Shown here: positions 6,386-14,697 of the stretch, piece by piece | How the letters are laid out: every line of letters begins with the position of its first letter | Position numbering within the stretch: the stretch's first letter is position 1 | DNA from: an uncultured Acetatifactor sp. | GTDB taxonomy: Bacteria; Bacillota; Clostridia; Lachnospirales; Lachnospiraceae | Length of the DNA: 24,531 bases | Direction: 5' to 3' | Assembly: GCA_910587555.1 (NCBI GenBank) | Contig: CAJULV010000011.1 | Span: 58,377 to 82,907, forward strand | Translations under genes and position numbers: made by a program | The notes under the pieces: generated by a model | Seen by the model: the letters and a program-made list of their open reading frames with translations, nothing else | Database searches by the model: none | Told to the model about the DNA's origin: nothing

Positions 6386-9253
6386 CTATCCCCTGCCCCG
6401 GTTCTTCAGCCGCCGCATCACCCTGAACATTTTCCCCATGTCCACAGGCTTTGCCAGGTGTTCATTCATCCCGGCATCCTTTGCCATTGCGATGTCCTCC
6501 TCAAACGCGTTTGCCGACAGTGCTATGATGGGGACCTTTTCCGCATCCTCCCTGTCCAGGCCGCGTATCATCCGGGCTGCCTCAAATCCGCTCATCACCG
6601 GCATCATCAGATCCATGAGGATACAGTCAAATGCACCGTTTGCCGAAGCCTTGAACGCATCCACCGCGGCCTTTCCGTCATTTGCGGTGATGGTAAACGC
6701 TCCCGCCTGTTCCAGAATAAATTTCACAATCTCACAGTTAACCTCATTGTCCTCAACCAGAAGAACCCGCATTCCCGAGATATCCACCCGCTCAGTCCCT
6801 TCCGGCTCCGCATGCCCGCCGGCTTCCTCCATATCAACCTGAATCGGCAGTGTGACCCGAAACAGGCTTCCCTGCCCTACCCGGCTCTCCACCTCAATGG
6901 TACCGCCCATCTGATCCGCCAGTTTTTTGGCAATGGACAGGCCAAGGCCCACACCGTTATAATCGGTTCTTGCCCCCTGGTTTTCCTGGGTAAATGGTTC
7001 GAAAATATGTTTTTGAAAATCCTTACCTATGCCGATTCCGGTATCCTTTATCACAAATCTGTATTCTGCCAGGCCTTCCCGGCAGGAAAGTTCCTTTACC
7101 TGTATCAGTACCGACCCTCCCGGCAGGTTATACTTAACCCCGTTGTCTATAATATTGGTCAGTATCTGCCTCACATGCAGCGGGTTTCCGATCAGCCTGC
7201 CGTGGTGCAGGTCCGTCTCTTCCAGCTCCAGGCGGACGCCTGATGCCTCCGCGTGTGGAGACATGATCGTAATACAGTCCGCCAGCGTTTCGCGCAGTTC
7301 AAAGGATTCCTCCACCGCGGCCGGCAAACCGCTCTCCAGCTTGCTGACCTGAAGGACATCATTCACAAGGGACAGCAGATGCTCCGTCGATACACGGATT
7401 TTCTCCCGGCAGTCCTGCTGCTTCCTGTAATCCTCCCCTGTCTGCTCCATAATGGTAAGCATGCCCAGAATCCCGTTGATGGGCGTGCGCAGGTCATGGG
7501 ACATATGGGAGAGGAATTCGCTTTTGGCAGAATTGGCCCGCCTTACCTTCTCCAGCAGCTCCATGATATCCTGCTCCTGCTTTTTCCGGGTCATCGTGAT
7601 TTCCGTGATATCCTGATGGTATCCGTTAAGGCAGACGCCCGGCTTTTTGAACTTCCTGTCCGGCACGCCGCCGCAGCGGACATAAATTTTCCCCAGCGTG
7701 GGGTGGTTCCAGGGGTACACCACTTCGGAACGTCCGCGTTCCAGCATTTCCTTCACGGCCTCCTGTACCATTTCCACGTAGTTCGGCTCGATTTTTTCAT
7801 ACCAGTGCCGGTAACACGCCTCCGGTTCGATATCCTCCGGCACGCCCAGGAGCATCCGCATGGTTCTGTCCGCATACATCCTGGGTTCACGGTCCGTCTC
7901 CAGTTCAATGGTCCAGATACCGGTTCTGGCACCCTCCAGAATATCCTCCAGGCTCTGCCTGGCCTCCGATTTATACCTTTCCTCCTGCTCCACCACGGCA
8001 TTTACGTCCCGAAACGCAAAAATCGCGCACTGCTCCTCCGTTTCCTTCCCCGTAACGGAAAAATGAATTTCCAGATTTTTAAGCCCTGACTGATTATCCT
8101 TCACCTGGTATCGGGCATAAAATTTCTTTTTCGTTTTCAGCTGCGCCAGGATATACGCTTTCTGCGTCACCATACGGAGGCGTTCCTGGTCCCCGGGAAT
8201 CACATACCTCGAAATATACGCTTCCATGGCGGCCTGATAGCCCTCCGCAAAATTAACGGGCTGATTTTTTCCCTGAAATTTATTCTCCCGGTAAATCACA
8301 CATGTATCCGTGAGGAAATCCACCTGATAAATGCACAGATAGTCCACATTGAGGGCATTGAGAACGCTTTGGCTGCGTTTTTCCAGCTCACGGACCAGGT
8401 TGCGCCGCCGCAGGGAAGAGACAATAAAGTACGCCGCCGTCTGCAGCATATTGGAAGTATATTCCAGAGACTTTACCGGCGGATTGTCCACACCGTAGAA
8501 ACCGATAATCCTGCTCTCATCATACAGCGGAACCACCACAAGGGAATGGATGTCCTGCTGCTTTAGATTTTCATACTGAAGCGGGTCGCTTAACCGGATA
8601 TCCTCCAGATCATTGATGACAATATGCTTGCCGATGCTGAAATTCCTGTACCAGCTTGCACACACTTCCGCCGGCACATTCTGAAGATTCTCCTTTTCCG
8701 GCCGCACCCCGGGCGCCACCCACTCATAGGTATTGTCGTCGCAGCCGTCCTGATTCCGTTCGAATATATACGTCCGCTCCCCCTCCAGTGCCTTCCCCAG
8801 ATATGCCAGAAGCACCTCCAGCGAGCTGTCCGGTGTCCTCTCCAGCAGGGCAACCCGAAGCCCTTCATTAATGATGGCTTCCAGATTCTGGACGCTCTGC
8901 ACCATGCTTTTCTGCTGTTCCTGATCGCTTATATCCAGTGCCATTTCAAGACGGCACCGTCTTCCTCCCTCCGTCAGGAGGGTACTCCGGAGCAGGAAAT
9001 GGCGATCCAGGCCGCGGTGATAATACTGCTGCTCAAAACACCCCTGTCCGTCCCCGCATCTGCTGCAGAAGGTACAGGGCACATCGCTGTTCCGCAGAAT
9101 CCGGTGACATGGACTCCCTTTCGCTTCCGCCAGGGAATCAATGCCGAAAACCTCCATGGCCTTTTTATTCATATAGATCAGTTCACAGGTCTCTATGTCC
9201 GCAACGTACACGATTTCGTTGATGTTGTCAAAAAACCCCCATATGTCACCCAT
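6386..9253 (-). CDS. Hybrid sensor histidine kinase with PAS, GAF and receiver domains
   Basis: 955 residues without transmembrane segments, so cytosolic sensing. Residues about 5-115 are a PAS domain carrying a Cys cluster (PCTFCSRCGDGQGC). About 120-270 is a GAF-like domain (ERTYIFERN, HSLVVVPLYDESRIIGFYGVDNP). Two further PAS-like regions follow (about 285-410 and 430-555). HisKA has the phospho-acceptor in SHMSHDLRTPINGILG (His near 587). HATPase_c shows N-box QILTNIIDNGVKYN, DTGIGIG and GVGLGLSIAKKLADQMGG. A C-terminal REC domain (about 822-945) has VLLVEDNEVN and phospho-acceptor Asp near 881 in CILMDLMMPVMSG, with Lys in LAKP. No output domain or separate regulator gene is adjacent, so the relay partner is elsewhere. 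The start is supported by GGAGGG 7-8 nt before the ATG at 9253. Confidence 0.93.
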   Translation of the reverse strand: MGDIWGFFDNINEIVYVADIETCELIYMNKKAMEVFGIDSLAEAKGSPCHRILRNSDVPCTFCSRCGDGQGCFEQQYYHRGLDRHFLLRSTLLTEGGRRCRLEMALDISDQEQQKSMVQSVQNLEAIINEGLRVALLERTPDSSLEVLLAYLGKALEGERTYIFERNQDGCDDNTYEWVAPGVRPEKENLQNVPAEVCASWYRNFSIGKHIVINDLEDIRLSDPLQYENLKQQDIHSLVVVPLYDESRIIGFYGVDNPPVKSLEYTSNMLQTAAYFIVSSLRRRNLVRELEKRSQSVLNALNVDYLCIYQVDFLTDTCVIYRENKFQGKNQPVNFAEGYQAAMEAYISRYVIPGDQERLRMVTQKAYILAQLKTKKKFYARYQVKDNQSGLKNLEIHFSVTGKETEEQCAIFAFRDVNAVVEQEERYKSEARQSLEDILEGARTGIWTIELETDREPRMYADRTMRMLLGVPEDIEPEACYRHWYEKIEPNYVEMVQEAVKEMLERGRSEVVYPWNHPTLGKIYVRCGGVPDRKFKKPGVCLNGYHQDITEITMTRKKQEQDIMELLEKVRRANSAKSEFLSHMSHDLRTPINGILGMLTIMEQTGEDYRKQQDCREKIRVSTEHLLSLVNDVLQVSKLESGLPAAVEESFELRETLADCITIMSPHAEASGVRLELEETDLHHGRLIGNPLHVRQILTNIIDNGVKYNLPGGSVLIQVKELSCREGLAEYRFVIKDTGIGIGKDFQKHIFEPFTQENQGARTDYNGVGLGLSIAKKLADQMGGTIEVESRVGQGSLFRVTLPIQVDMEEAGGHAEPEGTERVDISGMRVLLVEDNEVNCEIVKFILEQAGAFTITANDGKAAVDAFKASANGAFDCILMDLMMPVMSGFEAARMIRGLDREDAEKVPIIALSANAFEEDIAMAKDAGMNEHLAKPVDMGKMFRVMRRLKNRGRG

Positions 9254-9313
9254 CCAGCTGCCCTCCGCATATTTATGTGATACTTTTCAGGGACCGTATT
9301 GCTTCAGGTGGTT

Positions 9314-9342
9314 AGTATAACATAATTCAGCCCAAAAGTCCA
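9314..9342 (-). promoter_or_regulatory. Promoter of the hybrid kinase gene
   Basis: Minus-strand TGGACT (9342-9337), 17-bp spacer, TATACT (9319-9314), about 60 nt before the kinase start. It has a 4/6 -35 and a 5/6 -10. Confidence 0.5.
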
Positions 9343-9457
9343 CTTTCACCTCCGGAATTCCGATATCGCTCCCGTTTTTGCCCCATGAGAAGGCCCTCTA
9401 TCGCCTTGTTTTCGCCGGCTTTTCCCCACTTTTTTATAAAATAACAAATCCCGCCGC

Positions 9458-9486
9458 TTGACAAGGCAGCGGATTCGTATTAAAAT
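9458..9486 (+). promoter_or_regulatory. Sigma-A promoter of the T-box-pheST operon
   Basis: TTGACA (9458-9463), 17-bp spacer, TAAAAT (9481-9486): close to ideal. Transcription would start just before the T-box leader. Confidence 0.8.
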
Positions 9487-9489
9487 AAA

Positions 9490-9764
9490 TCATTAACCAG
9501 GCATTGAACATATGTGAGTACAAAAGTTTCCGTAAAAGCAGAGATGGAATGTCACCGGCTGAAAGCATTCCATACGGTTCTTCTGGAAGTTTCAGTATGG
9601 GAGCCTTTCGGTGAAAAGCATGGCAGGAATGCGTTAAACCGAATGTCCGTGTAGCAGGTTTCATTACACAAAACGAGTGCAGGGTATCATGAAAATACCC
9701 TGAATTAGGGTGGTACCGCGATTCACATCGTCCCTTGTCAAATGACAGGCGGCGATGTTTTTTT
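9490..9764 (+). promoter_or_regulatory. T-box riboswitch leader of pheST
   Basis: The T-box sequence AGGGTGGTACCGCG is at 9707-9720. It is preceded by a stem III hairpin CAGGGTAT/ATACCCTG (9680-9701) and followed by an intrinsic terminator. The distal part of Stem I is visible as ATGGAATG/CATTCCAT (9544-9551/9566-9573) enclosing a GGCTGAAAG loop. The likely specifier on the 3' side is TTC (Phe) at 9591-9593, followed by the expected A; this assignment is tentative. Uncharged tRNA-Phe binding would favour the antiterminator and let transcription into pheS and pheT. Confidence 0.92.
9725..9764 (+). terminator. T-box-controlled terminator
   Basis: ACATCG...CGATGT (9725-9730/9753-9758) is extended by a TTGTC-AAAT-GACA inner stem and followed by a T-run to 9764. 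It overlaps the region that would pair with the T-box bulge in the antiterminator. Confidence 0.88.
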
Positions 9765-9802
9765 ATGCGCAGGCCTGCTGAAAACGAGAAAGGAGCTTCG
9801 CA

Positions 9803-9847
9803 ATGCGGGGAAGGATCACCGCATGCGGGAAAGGATCATCGCAATGA
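9803..9847 (+). CDS. Possible 14-residue coupled leader ORF before pheS
   Basis: ATG 9803 sits behind GAGAAAGGAGCTTCGCA, the best ribosome binding site in the region, and encodes 14 residues (MRGRITACGKGSSQ). It ends in TGA at 9845-9847, which overlaps the pheS start as ATGA. The ORF body itself consists of two further copies of a GGAAGGATCAYCGC-like SD-plus-ATG unit. The arrangement would pass terminating ribosomes straight to pheS. The alternative is that it is just a duplicated binding site. Confidence 0.4.
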   Translation: MRGRITACGKGSSQ

Positions 9848-10881
9848 AAGAGAGAATTACCGACATTCTGTCCGAAGTCAAAAACAAAATATCCGCGGCA
9901 GTCAGCGAAGGCGAACTGCAAAACGTAAAAAGCGCTTATATCGGCAGGCAGGGAGCATTAAGCCTCCTGATGAAAGAGCTTCCCAACCTGGTCCCTGCGC
10001 TTCGCCCGGAGATGGGTTCTCTGCTGAACCAGGCAAAAAAACAGGTGACGGAACTGGTTGACGCCAAAAGGATGGAACTGAAACTGAAAGCCTCTGAAGT
10101 TTCTCCGGATTTTGACTGTTCTGTTCCGGGAATCATGCCGGGGCAGGGAGGGCTCCACCCCATCACGCAGATGTGCTATGACTTAAACGACACCTTCCGT
10201 TCCATGGGCTTTGAGATTTTTCAGGAAGATGATATCACAAGCGAGCTGTACGCCTTTGACAAGCTGAATTTCCCCCAGAACCATCCGGCGAGAGAGAGCA
10301 TGGACACCTACTGGCTGGAAGGGCATGACACCGGAAGCACAAATGAGAAGCTCTGTCTGCGTCCCCACCTCACCGGCGGCAGCGTCCGCTACATGCAGAC
10401 CCACAAGCCCCCGTACCGTTTCGTATATCCCGGGCGCGTCTACCGGAACGAGACCACGGATGCCCATCACGAGAGAGCCTTTTTCCAGTATGAAGCGCTG
10501 ATCGTGGACAAGGACATTACATTCACGTCAGGGAAGGTGATGATCAAGAGCATCTTAAGCAAGGTGTTCGGCACAGATGTAGCCGTGAGAATGCGTTCCG
10601 GCTTCTTCCCCTTCGTGGAGCCGGGATTTGAGATTGACATGGAGTGCCAGGTCTGCGGCGGCAAGGGCTGCAGCGTCTGTAAGCATGTGGGCTGGATAGA
10701 AGTCATGCCGGGCGGTTCGCCTCATCCCAATGTACTCCGGGCTGCCGGGCTGGACCCTGACGAATATACGGGCTTCTATGTAAATATCGGCCTGGACAGG
10801 CTTGTTATGATGCGCTACGGCGTGGACGACGTGAGACTGTTCCACAGCGCCGATCTGAGATTCCTGACACAGTTCAAATAA
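9844..10881 (+). CDS. pheS: Phenylalanyl-tRNA synthetase alpha subunit
   Basis: 345 residues from ATG 9844, the usual PheS length. The open frame extends upstream to 9742, but that start lies inside the T-box terminator and cannot be used; ATG 9823 (MRERIIAMKER) is a possible alternative. Residues 1-85 form the N-terminal coiled coil that contacts tRNA. The class II catalytic core follows: motif 1 near HPITQMCYDLNDTFRSMGFE, motif 2 RVYRNETTDAHHERAFFQYE, and motif 3 GLDRLVMMRYGVDDVR. A four-Cys loop (CQVCGGKGCSVC) is the zinc-like knuckle seen in many bacterial PheS. It forms the alpha2-beta2 enzyme with PheT and attaches Phe to tRNA-Phe. It is the first gene of the operon after the T-box; pheT starts 51 nt after its stop. 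Confidence 0.97.
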   Translation: MKERITDILSEVKNKISAAVSEGELQNVKSAYIGRQGALSLLMKELPNLVPALRPEMGSLLNQAKKQVTELVDAKRMELKLKASEVSPDFDCSVPGIMPGQGGLHPITQMCYDLNDTFRSMGFEIFQEDDITSELYAFDKLNFPQNHPARESMDTYWLEGHDTGSTNEKLCLRPHLTGGSVRYMQTHKPPYRFVYPGRVYRNETTDAHHERAFFQYEALIVDKDITFTSGKVMIKSILSKVFGTDVAVRMRSGFFPFVEPGFEIDMECQVCGGKGCSVCKHVGWIEVMPGGSPHPNVLRAAGLDPDEYTGFYVNIGLDRLVMMRYGVDDVRLFHSADLRFLTQFK

Positions 10882-10932
10882 AATTTTCATACTTTTGAAT
10901 ACATGTCCGCTGAATCGGACAGGAGGTGTAAA

Positions 10933-13374
10933 ATGAAATTATCATTATCATGGATACGGGACTATGTAGCCGTCCCGGAAGATTTCGATCTGAAAAAACT
11001 GGCCTATGACCTTACCATGTCTACCGTAGAGGTGGAAGACGCGGAGTATCTGGCCGACCGTTTTGCACATATGGTAGTCGGCGTAATACAGGAAATCCAG
11101 GCACATCCCAACGCAGACAAGCTCAGGGTATGTAAAGTGGACATCGGCGGCGAGACGAAGGAAATCGTCTGCGGCGGAATCAACCTGCAGGAGGGAATGC
11201 GGGTGGCCGTCTCCTGCCCCGGCGCCGTTGTCCGCTGGCACGGAGAGGGCGAACCTGTCGTCATCAAGAATTCCAAGCTCCGCGGCGTAGAGTCCTTCGG
11301 CATGATCTGTGCTTCGGACGAAATCGGCCTGGGCGACCTGTTCCCTGCGTCCCGGGAAGCGGAAATTCTGGATTTGTCGGCTTTTGACGTCCCGGCAGGC
11401 ACGCCGCTTGCAGACGCCCTGGATATGAACGATGTGCTGCTGGAAATCGACAACAAGTCCATGACCAACAGGCCTGATCTCTGGGGCCATTACGGCATTG
11501 CCCGTGAAATTGCCGCCCTGTATGATCTGCCGCTGACGGAAATCAGGCCCTATACGACAGATGCGCAGTCGGATTTCCAGGTGGAAATTTCAGACCCGAA
11601 CAGATGTTCCAGGTACATCGGCGTGGAATTATCCGGCGTGGAAGTGAAACCCTCCCCTTACCGGATGCAGAACCGTCTCTGGAAGGCAGGGATGCGCCCC
11701 ATCAATGCGCTGGTGGATATCACGAACTACGTAATGCTGGCCACGGGGAACCCCACCCACGCTTTTGACGCAGACCATATCGTTGACCATATTACCGTAA
11801 GGCACGCCGCTGACGGAGAAGTGCTGAAACTTCTGAACGACCGCGAACTTACGTTATGCGAAGACGACCTGGTGATTGCGGATTCCCAGGGTCCGGTTGC
11901 CCTTGCGGGCGTTATGGGCGGCTCCAAGGATTCCATCCTGCCCGATACGAAGCGTGTCATCCTGGAGGTGGCAAATTTCGAGTCCACCGGAATCAGGCGG
12001 ACGGCCCTTCGCTACGATAACAGGACCGAGGCTTCCTCCAGGTATGAGAAGGCCATTGATCCGGAACGCTGCGAGCAGGCCCTGGCTCTTTCCATGCAGT
12101 ATTTTCAGGAGCTGTACCCGGAGATGAAGGTGAACGGCTGCTGTGACAGATATGTGAAAAAGCTGCAGCGGGCAGAGATAGACGTAAACCTCAAATGGCT
12201 GGCAAAGCGCCTCGGGAAGGATCTGCCCGATTCCGTTATAGGCAGAAAGCTGGAGCTGCTGGGCTTTGACGTGAAAACAGAGGGCGGCAATATGCATGTC
12301 ACGGCTCCCTCATGGCGCTCCACCGGCGATATTTCCATGAAAGACGATGTGATGGAAGAGGTTGCCAGAATGTACGGTTACGATCATTTTGAGGCAACGG
12401 AATTCACCACTTCCTTCCACGGCGCGATCAACCAGAAGGAGCAGGATCTGATCCGGAATATCAAAGAATACCTTGCGTTCCGCTGCGGGATGCAGGAGGT
12501 CTACACCTATCCCTGGATGAACGACACCTTCGTGGACGCGGTGCTGCAGTGCAGGGACGGCGTGCTGAAGCTGGCCACGCCGCCGGCTCCGGATTTCAGC
12601 TGTATCCGCTCTTCCCTGCTCCCCAACCTCTGCGAAGCAGCGGCAAAAAACGAGCGATATTTCGATGATTTTTCCATCTTTGAGGAGGCGCAGGTATTTT
12701 TTGACCGGAATTACAGCTCTCCCTATGACGAATCCGAATCCCTGCCGGAGCAGCGCAGGCATATCGGAGGCGTTTTTGCCAGCGGCAGAAAGGATATCAC
12801 GGCGCTTTTCCGGGAAGCCAAGGGCGCGCTGGAGTATATGCCCCGCCATACCCACATGGAACCTTTTACCTTCCGAAAAGAAGAAAAGCCCCTATGGGCC
12901 GACGACGTGGTATGGCTGAATATCTGCCTGGGCGATGAGCGGATCGGCGATCTGGGGCTTCTGGCGAAAAAGGTATCCATGGAATGCGGCATCAAGAACC
13001 TGTCCGTCATGCTTTTTGAGCTGGATGCCTTAAAGCTGAAACCGCTGAAATCCAGAACAAACCGCTTTACCCACCTTGCGGAATATCCGGAGACGGACTA
13101 TGATATCTCCATGCTCTTTGAATCGAATGCCTCCTGGGCAGACATCTATGAGGCGATTATGGGCAAAAAGAAAGCAAGCGCACTTTTGAAAGCGGCTTCC
13201 TTTGTGGACGAATACAGGGGTAAGCAGGTCCCTGCCGGAAAGAAATCCGTAACCGTGCGCCTGACCATCGGGTCGGACGAGAAAACGCTGACCTCCCAGG
13301 AGATCGAGAATGCCGCGAACCAGATTATGAAGAAGCTCCACAAAGCGATGGGCGCAGAACTCAGGACCCAATAG
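10933..13374 (+). CDS. pheT: Phenylalanyl-tRNA synthetase beta subunit
   Basis: 813 residues from ATG 10933, chosen because AGGAGGTG lies 4-5 nt upstream and the protein then begins MKLSLSWIRDYV, as PheT does; the open frame reaches back to 10903 without a site. In order: an EMAP/OB tRNA-binding domain (about 45-160, HPNADKLRVCKVDIGG), B3/4 editing domain (about 212-400, GMRPINALVDITNYVM, GNPTHAFDAD), B5 DNA-binding-like domain (about 417-490), a catalytic-like core (about 495-690), and the C-terminal FDX-ACB anticodon-binding domain (about 711-813, THLAEYPETDYDISML). It partners with PheS and hydrolyses Tyr-tRNA-Phe. No T-tract hairpin was found directly after the stop. Confidence 0.97.
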   Translation: MKLSLSWIRDYVAVPEDFDLKKLAYDLTMSTVEVEDAEYLADRFAHMVVGVIQEIQAHPNADKLRVCKVDIGGETKEIVCGGINLQEGMRVAVSCPGAVVRWHGEGEPVVIKNSKLRGVESFGMICASDEIGLGDLFPASREAEILDLSAFDVPAGTPLADALDMNDVLLEIDNKSMTNRPDLWGHYGIAREIAALYDLPLTEIRPYTTDAQSDFQVEISDPNRCSRYIGVELSGVEVKPSPYRMQNRLWKAGMRPINALVDITNYVMLATGNPTHAFDADHIVDHITVRHAADGEVLKLLNDRELTLCEDDLVIADSQGPVALAGVMGGSKDSILPDTKRVILEVANFESTGIRRTALRYDNRTEASSRYEKAIDPERCEQALALSMQYFQELYPEMKVNGCCDRYVKKLQRAEIDVNLKWLAKRLGKDLPDSVIGRKLELLGFDVKTEGGNMHVTAPSWRSTGDISMKDDVMEEVARMYGYDHFEATEFTTSFHGAINQKEQDLIRNIKEYLAFRCGMQEVYTYPWMNDTFVDAVLQCRDGVLKLATPPAPDFSCIRSSLLPNLCEAAAKNERYFDDFSIFEEAQVFFDRNYSSPYDESESLPEQRRHIGGVFASGRKDITALFREAKGALEYMPRHTHMEPFTFRKEEKPLWADDVVWLNICLGDERIGDLGLLAKKVSMECGIKNLSVMLFELDALKLKPLKSRTNRFTHLAEYPETDYDISMLFESNASWADIYEAIMGKKKASALLKAASFVDEYRGKQVPAGKKSVTVRLTIGSDEKTLTSQEIENAANQIMKKLHKAMGAELRTQ

Positions 13375-13409
13375 TTTCCTGTTGATTTCACATGGATTCC
13401 GTATGTCGC

Positions 13410-13462
13410 TTGCCAAAATGATGCATATAGTTTGCCGAAATGATGCATGGAAGACCTATACT
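13410..13462 (+). promoter_or_regulatory. Direct repeat overlapping a candidate promoter of the lipoprotein gene
   Basis: TTGCCAAAATGATGCAT (13410-13426) and TTGCCGAAATGATGCAT (13432-13448) differ at one base and lie 22 bp apart, about two helical turns. TATACT (13457-13462) follows; the second copy's TTGCCG would be a weak -35 at 19-bp spacing. This layout suggests two sites for one regulator on the same face of the DNA. The regulator is not identified. The rest of 13463-13591 holds short GC-rich repeats and no gene. Confidence 0.4.
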
Positions 13463-13591
13463 TTTAAAAACGGCAGTACACAGCGCCGGATGTCCGCACC
13501 ACCACAGCGCAGTACCGGGGCGGGCCGCCCGCTGATTGCGTAAAGATGAATGCAATGAGGTGCCAGGCGTAAGAAAGCGAGGTATGGAATC

Positions 13592-14266
13592 ATGAAAAAA
13601 TACGGAAAAACCGCTGTCATACTGGGATGTGCCCTGGCATTGTCTGCCGCCGGTTTCTGCGGCTGCGGAAAAGCCGCGGCAGACCCTCCCTCCGAGGGCT
13701 ATGGAGAACCTCTCCCCCCGGAAAGTGAAGCATATCAAAGGGCTGTCTCGGAAGACGGCGGCGAAGCGTATTGGGACAGCCAGACCACTGTGATCCTGGA
13801 CGGCCAGACATTTGACATCCGGGACAGGGAAGAAAACGTGAACGGCATCTTCCGTGTCCATGCCCTTGACGGTTACTGGCTGGTGGAGGCACATATCAGC
13901 CCGAATGTGGGCTATTACGGCTTTTACAACAGGGAAACCCTGCAGTGGGAACAGGAGTTCACCGGCGCACTGCTGACCTGGTACGGCGCTGAGGGGGACA
14001 CCATCTCCATGGATATTTCCATGGACATTCCCTTCTCCATGGACATTCCTTTCTCCATGGACATTCCTTTCTCCATGGATACCGTTGTCTATGTCTTCGG
14101 AAACGAACTGTATGACGCAGGCGGAACATTGCTCGGCACAATCCCGCTGGCGGAAGGCGAATTTATTCACGGTTTGAAGCGCACCGATACGGAAGTGGAA
14201 ATATATATCCTGAACGCCGAGACCGAGGAACGGATGCTTCCGGTGGAAGTTCCGTCCCCGGCCTAA
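13592..14266 (+). CDS. Putative secreted lipoprotein with internal hexapeptide repeats
   Basis: 224 residues. The N-terminus MKKYGKTAVILGCALALSAAGFCGCG is a signal peptide with charged n-region and hydrophobic core. It ends in a Cys-rich lipobox-like FCGC (atypical, with two candidate Cys), then an Ala/Pro/Glu-rich linker. The mature part has a beta-rich look (TTVILDGQTFDIRD, VYVFGNELYDAGGTLLGTIPL) without a recognised family. At about 139-163 SMDIPF is repeated three times, flanked by partial SMD copies, from an 18-bp DNA repeat. A short acidic tail ends it. It stands alone after pheT, on its own candidate promoter, and converges on the minus-strand cluster. The ribosome binding site is weak (GCGAGGTATGG). 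Function unknown. Confidence 0.75.
   Translation: MKKYGKTAVILGCALALSAAGFCGCGKAAADPPSEGYGEPLPPESEAYQRAVSEDGGEAYWDSQTTVILDGQTFDIRDREENVNGIFRVHALDGYWLVEAHISPNVGYYGFYNRETLQWEQEFTGALLTWYGAEGDTISMDISMDIPFSMDIPFSMDIPFSMDTVVYVFGNELYDAGGTLLGTIPLAEGEFIHGLKRTDTEVEIYILNAETEERMLPVEVPSPA
14006..14080 (+). repeat. 18-bp tandem repeat within the lipoprotein gene
   Basis: Three full units TCCATGGACATTCCYTTC (14018-14071), flanked by truncated copies starting TCCATGGAT at 14006 and 14072. Two of the full units are identical. The repeat is in frame (SMDIPF) and prone to copy-number change without frameshift. Confidence 0.9.
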
Positions 14267-14303
14267 GGCACAGCCGGCCGCCTCCCCTTATGCCGCCCCG
14301 GGT

Positions 14304-14696
14304 TCAGGGGCTGTCTTCAATCTGCCGTATCATGCCCGCGATATCCCGGTGCAGGCTTCTGAGTTCATCCACATCCACGGTCCAATACACATAAAAGGGA
14401 TATGCCGTACCCTGCAGCCTGTCCTGCAGCCTCCGGCAGAATTCTGCCAGCGCATCGTTTGACCGGATAACCTGTTCCAGGTCTCCGTCCTGCCTGTCCT
14501 CCACCACCTTCCTCATATGCCTGTAATAAATTATCGGGCCGTCGCCAGGCCTTCTACCCGGTTCCTGTCCACGGACCTTGCCGGGAGATGCTTTACAGGC
14601 ACCATTATGGGTCTGTATGCCCTCTGCGGCGGCAAGACAGATGCCGTCATGCGTGTAAGCCGATTTTGTGTCCGGACAGGCCCTTGACAATTCCAT
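14304..14696 (-). CDS. Small conserved-looking protein of unknown function, possibly N-terminally degraded
   Basis: Open from ATG 14694-14696, which follows the glycosyltransferase stop by a single base, to the stop at 14304: 130 codons. The first 55 or so residues have unusual composition and no recognisable pattern. The last 70 (MRKVVEDRQDGDLEQVIRSN onward, with AYPFYVYWTVDVDELRSLHR) look like a genuine folded, helical/strand protein end. No good Shine-Dalgarno precedes either candidate start, so the gene may have lost its true N-terminus or be translated by coupling from the gene before it. The family is not recognised. It is the last gene of the minus-strand cluster, and no terminator was found in the 37 bp before the converging lipoprotein gene. 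Confidence 0.45.
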   Translation of the reverse strand: MELSRACPDTKSAYTHDGICLAAAEGIQTHNGACKASPGKVRGQEPGRRPGDGPIIYYRHMRKVVEDRQDGDLEQVIRSNDALAEFCRRLQDRLQGTAYPFYVYWTVDVDELRSLHRDIAGMIRQIEDSP

Positions 14697-14697
14697 C

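Noticed and set aside
6344..7243. 299-codon plus-strand ORF
   Set aside because: Antisense shadow of the receiver and ATPase domains of the hybrid kinase; His/Pro/Cys-rich composition typical of shadows.
9742..9843. pheS start at 9742
   Set aside because: This start lies within the T-box terminator hairpin and has no binding site; 9844 gives the family length and N-terminus.
10903..10932. pheT start at 10903
   Set aside because: No binding site there; AGGAGGTG precedes 10933, which gives the canonical MKLSLSW start.
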